Assembly: GCA_963826695.1 (NCBI GenBank)
Contig: CAWGXZ010000005.1
Span: 62,001-126,000, forward strand
From: CAWGXZ01 sp963826695
Lineage (GTDB): Bacteria; Pseudomonadota; Gammaproteobacteria; Burkholderiales; Burkholderiaceae_C
Direction of reading: 5' to 3'
Length of the DNA: 64,000 nucleotides
This document shows, in pieces, positions 44,222 through 57,494 of this stretch. The translations under genes and the position numbers were made by a program. Within the stretch, counting starts at the first letter, position 1. Every line of letters begins with the position of its first letter. The notes under the pieces were generated by a model, which ran no database searches, was not told where the DNA came from, and saw only the letters and a program-made list of their open reading frames with translations.

Positions 44222-44507
44222 GGCTTGAGCAAGGATCGAAAACAACCAAGGGGAGCCGGCGTGGGGTGGCGCGACGGCGATGCCGTGGGGTGCAGCCACG
44301 GCCCGACGGTTCGGCCGGCCCAACCGGACGCGCGGTTTAAGCAAGCGGTGAACCTGCCGATCCGGCCCGGTGGGCATCCCACGCCTTGCCTGCAAACGCG
44401 GGCAATCCGGGGCCGCCCGGCGGCGCGTTAGGGAGCCGCCTCCACGGCACCGGCATGGGCATTGCCTCCGCAGCCGCTCCTCTCGAGTCAAGAACCAAGG
44501 TCCCTGA

Positions 44508-45617
44508 ATGAATTCCGCCGACAACCGTCGAACCAGCCTTGCCCTGGCAGGCGGCAACGCCCTGGGCGCCTATGCCGCGGGCGCCTACGAGGCGCTGCAT
44601 GAAGCGGGCTACCGCCCCGACGTCGTCGCCGGCGCGTCGATCGGTGCGGTCAACGCGACGCTGATCGCCGGCAATGCGCCCGAGCAGCGCGTCGCCAGGC
44701 TGCGCGAGTTCTGGCGCCAGGCGTCGCTCGGCAGCGCGCTCGGCCTGGCGCCCGCCGGCGGCCGGCGACGCGACATCTACAACAAGATGCACGCCATGCA
44801 GACGATGACGATGGGCCGTCCGGGCCTGTTTTCGCCGCGGCCGTCGGGCTTCCTGTCGATGTTGCCCGGCATGCCGCCGGACGTCGGCCTGTTCGATCCG
44901 CGCCCGCTGGTCGCGACGCTCGAACGCCTGGTCGACTTCGACCTGCTGAACGAGGCCGCGCCGCGTCTGGTGATCAGCAGTGTCGACATCGAAAGCGGCG
45001 AGCCGGTCTACTTCGACAGCAGCCGCCAGCGCATCGAGCCGAAGCACGTGCTGGCGAGCACGGCCTTTGCGCCCGGTTTCCCGCCGATCGAGATCGACGG
45101 CCGGCTGCACGCGGATCCGGGTCTTTTTTGCAACATCCCGCTGGATCCGCTGCTCGACCCGCCAGCGCCGATGGATCAACTCTGCTTTGCCGTCGACCTG
45201 TTCGAGGCGCGCGGCAAGCGGCCTTTCTCGCTCGACACCTCGCTCGAACGCTCGCAGGACATCGTCTTCAGCTCGCAGACGCTGCGCACGCTCGAGGCGC
45301 ACCGGCGCGAGCACCGGCTGCGCCATGTGGTTCGCCGCATGGGTGAATCGGTGGCACCGGCCGAGAACCAGCAGGCCGCCTGGGCCGAGCTCGCCGCGGA
45401 GGGCCGTGACCACGAGCTTGCGGTGGTGCTGCTGGCCTACCAGCCGCCCGCGCACGAGCTCGGCGCCAAGATGCTCGAGTTCTCGCGGGCCTCGATCGAC
45501 GAGCGCTGGGCCACGGGGATGAAGGACATGCGCGCGGCGGTCGACATGGTCGAAGGCGGCCGCGCCACGACGCAGGACCACGGCTACACCTTCTACGACG
45601 CCCGCCGGGCCAGCTGA
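44508..45617 (+). CDS. Patatin-like phospholipase family protein
   Basis: Predicted acyl hydrolase of 369 residues. The oxyanion segment is LALAGGNALGAYAAGAYEAL, the nucleophile Ser44 is in GASIG, and the catalytic Asp appears in HADPGLFC, a DPG variant of the DG[GA] motif. PKHVLASTAFAPGFPPIEIDG matches the family's strand before the Asp. The C-terminal part resembles the DUF3734 extension found in some proteobacterial patatins (RASIDERWATGMKDM). No signal peptide. It is divergent from the trehalose operon and monocistronic by position. Confidence 0.88.
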   Translation: MNSADNRRTSLALAGGNALGAYAAGAYEALHEAGYRPDVVAGASIGAVNATLIAGNAPEQRVARLREFWRQASLGSALGLAPAGGRRRDIYNKMHAMQTMTMGRPGLFSPRPSGFLSMLPGMPPDVGLFDPRPLVATLERLVDFDLLNEAAPRLVISSVDIESGEPVYFDSSRQRIEPKHVLASTAFAPGFPPIEIDGRLHADPGLFCNIPLDPLLDPPAPMDQLCFAVDLFEARGKRPFSLDTSLERSQDIVFSSQTLRTLEAHRREHRLRHVVRRMGESVAPAENQQAAWAELAAEGRDHELAVVLLAYQPPAHELGAKMLEFSRASIDERWATGMKDMRAAVDMVEGGRATTQDHGYTFYDARRAS

Positions 45618-46062
45618 GACGGCAGGGACCGCGGCATGCGCAGTCCCTTTCGCCGTACAGATTTACGTCCGCAGGCCGCATGGCGCTTCAGCGGCGGCCC
45701 CTGCGTTCGCCCTGCGCGACGGACGCGCCGCGGGTCCGGCATGCCTGTCCAGCATGCCGGGGCGTCGGAACATGCCGGCCGGCAGCCGTGCCCACGCGCG
45801 GGTGGTTTCAGGTCGATTCCCGCGCATGCGCGGCGAAGCAAGCTCGTCGGGCAAATTGGCGGTATGTTCTGCCCCTCCGTAGAACCGTATCGCGGCCCAA
45901 TACCCGGACCTCGGTACCTGCTCGAGGCAGAAGGCGAGACGCCGAAATGACCGGTTTCGAGATTCTTGTGACGTCCCACTGCAGCCCACTGTGGCTGCGT
46001 AGGGCGAGCCTGGCCGGGCGCAGTCCGTTCGATCCGTGTCCGGTGCCCAGCGGAGCTTCGGC
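45618..46062. other. Intergenic region upstream of the B12-photosensor operon
   Basis: 445 bp without a supported gene. A 9-bp stem with a seven-base loop, CCGGCATGC-N7-GCATGCCGG, lies at 45736-45760 and may terminate the patatin transcript, although no T-tract follows. A short TGCCGGCCGGCA palindrome is nearby at about 45774. The remainder should hold the promoter for the 46063 operon, but no convincing -35/-10 pair was identified. Confidence 0.5.
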
Positions 46063-47175
46063 ATGACCACGGTGGCCCTGCGCGACCCGGAGAAGGCCGC
46101 GGCGCTGTCGCCCGGCCAGGTGCTGCTCGACCAGCAAGGCCGGCTGGCCGGCATGCTGGTCGAGCGCCAGCTCTTGCAGCACCCCGAGCGGGTGCGGCGC
46201 CACGGCGCCGGTGGCGGTCTGAAATGCCTGGAAGACGCCAACGACCACCTGTCGTACCTCACCCAGTCGCTGCAGGCCGGCCGACCCGAGATGTTCGGCC
46301 ACTACATCGCCTGGGCCAAGGTGATGCTGGCGCGCCGCGGTGTCCAGGCCGACGACCTGGCGACGCACCTGCAGCAGTTGCGCGATCTCTTGATCGAGGT
46401 GCTGCCGGCAGAAGCCGCCGCCGCGGCGGCAGCGGTGGTCGACCAGGCGCTGGGCAGCTTTGCACAGATGCCGCTGGACGTGCCGAGCTTCCTCGACCCG
46501 GCCGCGCCGCTGGCCGAGCTCGCGCAGGATTACCTGGCGCTGCTGCTGGGCGGCGGCCGCGCCGCCGCGACCCAGCTGATCCTGGCCGCCGTGATGGCCG
46601 GCACACCGGTGCGCATGGTCTACATGGAGGTCTTCCAGCGCACCCAGCGCGAAATCGGCCGCCTGTGGCAGATGAACGCGATCAGCGTGGCCCAGGAGCA
46701 TTACTGCACCGCGGCCACCCAGATGATCATGTCGCAGCTGTACCCGCAAATCTTCAGTGGCAGCACGCAGCGGGTCGGCACGCTGGTGGCGACCTGCGTC
46801 GCCGGCGACCTGCACGAGATCGGTGTGCGCATGCTGGCCGACTTGTTCGAACTCGACGGCTGGAACGCCTACTACCTGGGCGGCAACACACCGAGCGACG
46901 CCGTGCTGCAGACGCTCGCCGAGCAGCAGGCGCAGGTGCTGGCGGTCTCGGCGACGCTGAGCGTGCACGTCCCCGCCGTGCAGGACCTGATCGAGCGGCT
47001 GCGCGCCGACCCCCAGCTCGCCCATGTGCGGGTGCTGGTCGGCGGTCATTCGTTCAACCTGGCGCCCGGCCTGTGGCAGCAGGTCGGCGCCGACGGCCAT
47101 GCCAGCACCGCCGACGAAGCCATCGGGCTCGCCCGGCGGTGGGTCGACGCCTCGGCGGGCCCGCGGCTGCAATGA
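46063..47175 (+). CDS. Cobalamin-binding protein with B12-photoreceptor signature, no DNA-binding domain
   Basis: Cytoplasmic 370-residue protein. The C-terminal half matches the adenosylcobalamin light-sensing module of CarH/LitR: a four-helix bundle with W202-x9-E212-H213 (LWQMNAISVAQEHYC), then a Rossmann B12 domain with the axial-ligand motif D249-L-H251-x-x-G254 (VAGDLHEIGVRML), the SATLS loop and VGGHS. CarH uses W131-x9-E141-H142 and H177; the spacing here is similar. The first 150 residues replace CarH's MerR DNA-binding domain with an unfamiliar helical region. It overlaps the histidine kinase start (ATGA), so the output is probably phosphorelay rather than direct DNA binding. Light sensing is inference from the motif. 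Confidence 0.85.
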   Translation: MTTVALRDPEKAAALSPGQVLLDQQGRLAGMLVERQLLQHPERVRRHGAGGGLKCLEDANDHLSYLTQSLQAGRPEMFGHYIAWAKVMLARRGVQADDLATHLQQLRDLLIEVLPAEAAAAAAAVVDQALGSFAQMPLDVPSFLDPAAPLAELAQDYLALLLGGGRAAATQLILAAVMAGTPVRMVYMEVFQRTQREIGRLWQMNAISVAQEHYCTAATQMIMSQLYPQIFSGSTQRVGTLVATCVAGDLHEIGVRMLADLFELDGWNAYYLGGNTPSDAVLQTLAEQQAQVLAVSATLSVHVPAVQDLIERLRADPQLAHVRVLVGGHSFNLAPGLWQQVGADGHASTADEAIGLARRWVDASAGPRLQ

Positions 47176-48074
47176 GCAACCCGGCCCGACCCGGCTCGCC
47201 GGCGGCGGTGGCGTTGCCACCGCCGCGCCTCGACGAGGCGCTGTACGAAGACTTCTCGCGGCTGAACAACGAGCTGGCCAACGTGCAACGCGAACTGGTG
47301 CGCAAGAACGTCGAGCTGACACGCTCGAACGAACTCAAGAACCAGTGGCTGGGCATGGCCGCGCACGACCTGCGCACGCCGCTCGGCGTGATCCAGAACT
47401 ATGCCGAGTTCCTGCTCGAGGAGGCCGGCCCGGCACTCAGTGTCGAGCACCGCCGCTTCCTCGAGGTGATCCACCGCAGCAGCCGGTTCTCGCACCGGCT
47501 GGTCGACGACCTGCTCGATGTGTCGGTGATCGAATCCGGCGAGCTGCGGCTCGACCTGCAGGCCGTCGATCTGGGCGAGCTGGTGGAGCACGGCGTGACG
47601 ATGCACCGCGTGCTGGCCGCGAAAAAGGACATTCGCATCGCGCTCGACGCGCCAGCCGCCGGCCCGCAACGGCCGCGCCTGCTGGCCGATGCCAACAAGC
47701 TGCAGCAGGTGCTGACCAACCTGCTCGACAACGCCGTCAAGTTTTCTCAGCCCGGCAGCGGCGTCACGGTTCAGCTGCAGTTCGTGCCGGCCGCGGTGGC
47801 AGGCAGCGACGGTGGGCACGCCGTCGTCACCGTCACCGACCAGGGCCCCGGGATCGCGGCCGACGAACTGGGCAAGCTCTTCAAGCCCTTCGGCCGCACC
47901 CGCGTGCGCAGCACCGGCGGCGAGGCCAGCACCGGCCTGGGCCTGGCGATCGCCCGTCGCATCGTCGAGGGCCACGGTGGCGAGATGACGCTCCAGTCGA
48001 CACCCGGCCACGGCAGCTGCTTCGGTTTCAGGCTGCCGTTGCGCCCAACGGCAGCGCGGCCGGCTTCGACATGA
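47172..48074 (+). CDS. Soluble sensor histidine kinase
   Basis: 300-residue kinase with no transmembrane segment and no recognisable sensor domain. Residues 20-58 are a charged, heptad-like helix (ELANVQRELVRKNVELTRSNELKNQ). The H-box is MAAHDLRTPLG with His65. ATP-binding boxes follow: N-box LLDNAVKF, G1 VTDQGPGIAADELGKLFKPF, G2 STGLGLAIARRI. Lacking its own sensor, it most likely takes its signal from the cobalamin protein encoded just upstream, whose stop overlaps its ATG 47172. Its stop overlaps the start of the hybrid kinase, which carries a receiver domain at its N-terminus that could be its phosphate acceptor. Confidence 0.92.
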   Translation: MSNPARPGSPAAVALPPPRLDEALYEDFSRLNNELANVQRELVRKNVELTRSNELKNQWLGMAAHDLRTPLGVIQNYAEFLLEEAGPALSVEHRRFLEVIHRSSRFSHRLVDDLLDVSVIESGELRLDLQAVDLGELVEHGVTMHRVLAAKKDIRIALDAPAAGPQRPRLLADANKLQQVLTNLLDNAVKFSQPGSGVTVQLQFVPAAVAGSDGGHAVVTVTDQGPGIAADELGKLFKPFGRTRVRSTGGEASTGLGLAIARRIVEGHGGEMTLQSTPGHGSCFGFRLPLRPTAARPAST

Positions 48075-50951
48075 CGTGCATCCTGGTCGTCGACGACGAG
48101 GATGTGTCGCGCGACGTCACCGCACGGGTGCTGCGCAACGCCGGGCTCGAGGTGCTGGAGGCGCGCGATGGCGCTGAAGGCCTGCGGCTGGCCCGCAGCC
48201 ACGTCCCCGATCTGGTGCTGGTCGACGTCGTCCTGCCGGACATCGACGGTCTCGAGGTCGCGCGGCAGCTGAAGGCCGACCCGGCACTCGTCGGCGTCTT
48301 CGTCGTCCATCTGTCGTCGAGCCGGACCTCGTCCGAGGACCAGACGAAGGGCCTGGACGCCGGCGCCGATGGCTACATCGCGCGCCCCGTTGCCAACCGC
48401 GAGCTGCTGGCCCGCGTCAACGCCTTCCTGCGACTGAAGCAGGTCAGCGACGCACTGCGCCGCAGCGAGGCCCAGACCCGGCTGCTGCTCGAGCAGAACG
48501 CCGAGGCGGCGCGGCGGCTGCAGAAGAGCGAGCAGCGCTACCGCTCGCTGTTCGAGCAGAACCCCGACGCGGTCTACTCGCTCGACCGCGAAGGACGCAT
48601 CGTCGAAGCCAATGCGGCCCACCTGCAGCTCACCGGCTACGGGGCAGACGAGCTGTTGGGCATGGACTTCCTGCGCACGGTGGCGCCCGAACACGTCGCG
48701 TCGACGCAGGCGCAGTTCGAGCGGGCGCTGCAGGGCCAACCGGTGCGCTACGAATCGGTGCGCATGCACAAGGACGGCAGCTGCATCGCCGTCGACGTGA
48801 CCTACCAGCCGATCGTCGTCGACGCGGTCATCACCGGCGTGTACGGCATCGTCAAGGACATCACCGAACGCCTGCGCGCGCAGGATCAGCTGCGCGAGTT
48901 GAACGCCGAGCTCGAAGCACGGGTGTTGGCGCGCACCGCCGAACTCGACCAGGCCCGCGAGGAAGCCGAGCTTGCCAGCCAGGCCAAGTCGACGTTCCTG
49001 GCGGCGATGAGCCACGAGATCCGCACGCCGATGAACGGCGTCATCGGCATGGTCGATGTGCTGCAGCAGACCAGCCTGCAGGGCCACCAGGTCGAGATGG
49101 TCGACCTGGTCCGCGACTCGGCGTATTCGCTGCTCGGCATCATCGAGGACATCCTCGATTTCTCGAAGATCGAAGCCGGGCGGATGGAGATCGAACACGC
49201 GCCACTGTGCCTGGCCGACCTGGTGGAAAGCGTCTGCGGCATGCTCGACCCGGTGGCGAGCAAGCGCAACGTGCAGCTGGCGCTGTTTGCCGACCCCGCC
49301 ATCCCGTCGTTGCTCGTCGGCGACGAAGCCCGGCTGCGCCAGGTGCTGGTGAACCTGGTCGGCAACGCCATCAAGTTCAGCAGCGGCCAGCCGCAGCCCG
49401 GCGAGGTGGCGGTGCGGGCCCACCTGCGGGCATGCGACGCCCACTCGGCCCGCGTCGAGCTGAGCGTGGCCGACAACGGCGTCGGCATGGACCCCGCCGC
49501 CGTGGCCCGCCTGTTCGAGCCGTTCACCCAGGGCGATGCATCGACCACCCGGCGCTTCGGCGGCACCGGACTCGGGCTGGCGATCTCCAGCGTCCTGGTC
49601 AAGCTCATGGGCGGCGAGATTGCGGTTCGCAGCACCCTGGGGCAGGGCGCCGAATTCACGCTCGCGTTGACGCTGGCGCGTGCCGCAGGCGAGGCGCCAG
49701 CCGAGCCTGCAGCGGCGTTGGTCGCCGGGCTGCGCTGCTGCATCGTCGGCACCGACCTGCCACTTGCCGACGACCTGGAAGCGACGCTGCGCCATGCAGG
49801 CGTTGGCGTCGACCGGGCCGCGGAGCCCTCGGGCAGCCGGCGATGCGCCGTTGTGGCTGCTGCTGCCCAGCCAGGCGCAGACCGGCATCGACACCTTGCG
49901 CACCCTGGCCAGCCGTTCCGGCGGCGCCCGCACGCGCTTCCTGAAGCTGCGCAACGGCCATGACCGGCACCCCCGCGTCGAGCCACCCGACCTGGTGCTG
50001 CTGGACCCCTGCTGCCTGACGCGGCGTTCGCTCTACCGCGCGCTGGCGCTGGCCAGCGCGCGCCTGACCGGCGATGCCGCCGCTGCAGGGCCCGAACCCC
50101 GGGTGCAATCGGCCGCCACCGCGGCCGTGGTGCAGGGCGCGCGGCCTGCGGACCCGCAGATCCTCGTGGTCGAGGACAACGAGACCAACCGCAGGGTCAT
50201 CGAGCAGCAGCTGCAGGTGCTCGGCGTCGACGCCGCGTATGCCGAAGACGGCGAGCAGGCGCTCGAACGCTGGCGCAGCGGCAACTTCGCGCTGGTCTTC
50301 ACCGACCTGCACATGCCGCGCATGGACGGTTACGCCCTGGCCGCCGCGATTCGCGCCGAAGAACGCGGCCGGGATGCGCGGCCCACCGCGATCGTGGCGC
50401 TGACTGCCAATGCACTGCGCGGCGAAGCCTTGCGTTGTCGCGCCGCCGGCATGAACGACTACCTGACCAAGCCGGTGCGCCTGGCGCGGCTGCAGGCAGC
50501 CCTCGAGGCGTGGCTGCCTGCCGCTGGCGACGCCACCCCTGGCGAAGCGTCGACCGGGGGCGCGGCCGACGCGGCGCCAGCGCAGACACCGGCCGCAGCG
50601 CCCGCGGTGGACCTGGCGGTGCTGAGGGCCCTGATCGGCGACGACGACGCGGCGATTGCCGATGTGCTGGATTCCTTCCGCATCACCGCCGCCGAGGTGT
50701 GCAAGGCCTTGGCCCAGGCCCGGGAAAACGCCGAGCTGCGCGGTGTCGCAGACGCCGCGCACAAGCTGAAATCGAGCGCGAATGCGATCGGGGCGCTGGC
50801 GCTCGGCAGGTTGTGCGCCAGCGTCGAAGCTTCGGCTGCCGGCGACGGGACCAGCGGGCTGGAGGCCCTGCTGACGCGCCTGCACGGTGAGTTGGACCGG
50901 GTCGGGGCGTTTCTCGACCAGCGGTCGGCCGGGTTGCCGACGGAGGCCTGA
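48071..50951 (+). CDS. Hybrid histidine kinase REC-PAS-HK-REC-HPt (one insertion as read)
   Basis: Cytoplasmic multidomain kinase of about 959 residues. Order: receiver (ILVVDDEDVSRD, Asp in LVLVDVVLPDIDG), coiled coil, PAS (SEQRYRSLFEQNPDAVYSLD), long helix, HisKA (MSHEIRTPMNG), HATPase (NAIKFS, DNGVGMDP, GGTGLGLAIS), a degenerate receiver-like domain, a second true receiver (ILVVEDNETNRR, LVFTDLHMPRMDGY, LTKPV) and an HPt domain (AAHKLKSSANAIGA). An extra base between about 49815 and 49850 moves the reading frame inside the degenerate receiver. ATG 48071 overlaps the preceding kinase stop. It is probably the relay partner of the 47172 kinase; no DNA-binding output is encoded nearby. Confidence 0.88.
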
Positions 50952-51041
50952 ACGGCGACGCCAGCGTGCGGGTGGTGACTGGCCCCCCGGGCGATCCGGG
51001 GTGGTCGCAGCCTTCGAAGCTCGCGTGACACCGTTCGCGCT

Positions 51042-56032
<4,991 letters not shown>

Positions 56033-56153
56033 GGTCTGTCTCGTCGAGTGGCAATGGGGAAGTGTCGCCTGTAAATCCCGCTGGGCGTGTCCATGCCCGC
56101 GCGGCCCTCGCGTCGCACTGCCGCTTCACGATGCCGGACGCCCCGACCCCTTC

Positions 56154-57368
56154 CTACAGAAAGCTCTTCAGCGCGATGGCCGGGTCCGCCGCCGCCGCAG
56201 CCGGCGGGCTCTTGCCGGCTTCGAGCAGCTTGCGCGCGGCAATGTGGTCCGGCGAGGCGTTGACCGACTCGATGCAGACGAAGCGCTCGCCGACGTAGTG
56301 CAGCAGCGAGAAGCTTTCCGCTCCGGTGGCAGCGCGGCGGTGGCGCACGCCGTCGGCCGGCATCAGCCCCGCCATCTGCAGCCGCATGCTGCCCTGCTCC
56401 GACCAGAACCACGGCAGCGCCTGGTACGGCGCGGGCCGGCCGAGCAGCGTGGCCGCAGCCGTCTTGGCCTGGTCGCTGGCGTTCTGCACCGATTCGAGCC
56501 GGCAACGGCTGCCGCTGCGCGGCTCGGGAAAGCTGGTGCAATCGCCGATCGCCAGGATCGCCGGGTCCGAGGTGCGCATGAAGGCATCGACATGGATGCC
56601 GTTGTCGACCTCCAGCCCGGCCTGGTGCGCCAGCGTGGTTTCGGGGACCGCGCCGATTCCGAGCACGAGCAGGCCGACTTCCTGGCGGATGCCGTCGACC
56701 TGCAGCGCCACGACCCGGTCGTGGTCGACTTCGAACTCGCCGACGCGCACACCCAGGCGCAGCCGGGTGCCGGCCTGGCGGTGCACCGCCTCGACATGCG
56801 CCGCCAGTTCGGGCGACACCGAGCGGGCAAGCGGCCGCGGCGCGCTTTCGAGAACCTCGACCGCGACGCCGAGCTGCCGCGCCGTTGCGGCGATCTCCAG
56901 GCCGATGAAGCCGCTGCCGATGACGGTCAGCGCCGGCGCGGCATGCAGCCGCGCGCGCAGCGCAACGGCATCGGCAGCGGTGCGCAGCACGGCCACGTTG
57001 TCGAGCCCCTCGGGCAGGTTCGGCAGCCGCCTCGCCCGCGTGCCGGTGGCAAGCACCAGCGCGTCGTAGTCGATCCGCGTGCCCGAAGCCAGGGTGACGC
57101 AGCGCTGCGCGCGGTCGATCGCGACAGCGCGGTCGCCGCGATGGACCGCAATGCCGCGCTCGGCATACCAGCTCTCGGCGCGGTGCAGTTGCACCGTCTG
57201 CTCGACGCTCTTCAGGAACGCCTTCGACAGCGGCGGCCGCTGGTAGGGCAGCTCGCCCTCCTCGCAGATGAGCTGGATGCCCGACGCTTCTCCCGCCTCG
57301 GCCAACGCACTGCACAGCTGTGCAGCCGCGTGTCCACCGCCGACGATCACCACCTTGCCGATGTTCAT
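56154..57368 (-). CDS. FAD-dependent ferredoxin/rubredoxin reductase-like oxidoreductase
   Basis: Pyridine nucleotide-disulfide oxidoreductase-family protein of 404 residues, like the reductase components of oxygenase systems. It has the FAD motif VVIVGGGHAAAQLCSALAEAG, LPYQRPPLSKAFL, ATGTRARRLP, the NAD motif TVIGSGFIGLEIAATARQLG and LAIGDCTSFP. The C-terminal reductase domain is present (NASDQAKTAAATLLG). No ferredoxin or oxygenase gene is adjacent, so its electron acceptor is encoded elsewhere. It is monocistronic by position, 121 bp from the giant kinase. Confidence 0.9.
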   Translation of the reverse strand: MNIGKVVIVGGGHAAAQLCSALAEAGEASGIQLICEEGELPYQRPPLSKAFLKSVEQTVQLHRAESWYAERGIAVHRGDRAVAIDRAQRCVTLASGTRIDYDALVLATGTRARRLPNLPEGLDNVAVLRTAADAVALRARLHAAPALTVIGSGFIGLEIAATARQLGVAVEVLESAPRPLARSVSPELAAHVEAVHRQAGTRLRLGVRVGEFEVDHDRVVALQVDGIRQEVGLLVLGIGAVPETTLAHQAGLEVDNGIHVDAFMRTSDPAILAIGDCTSFPEPRSGSRCRLESVQNASDQAKTAAATLLGRPAPYQALPWFWSEQGSMRLQMAGLMPADGVRHRRAATGAESFSLLHYVGERFVCIESVNASPDHIAARKLLEAGKSPPAAAAADPAIALKSFL

Positions 57369-57494
57369 GGTCCGAATCCTTCAGGGCGCCGCTGCCGCAC
57401 GCCGCTGACAGCGTGTGCGTTGGCCACTACGCGGCCGACACGGCCGATCCGGGCAGGATTCTCCCCGCGCTGCCGGTCGCAGGAAGGCGCCGCC

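Noticed and set aside
44222..44507. Small gene between treZ and the patatin gene
   Set aside because: No frame with a start, ribosome-binding sequence and protein-like composition was found; the region is better seen as a divergent promoter.
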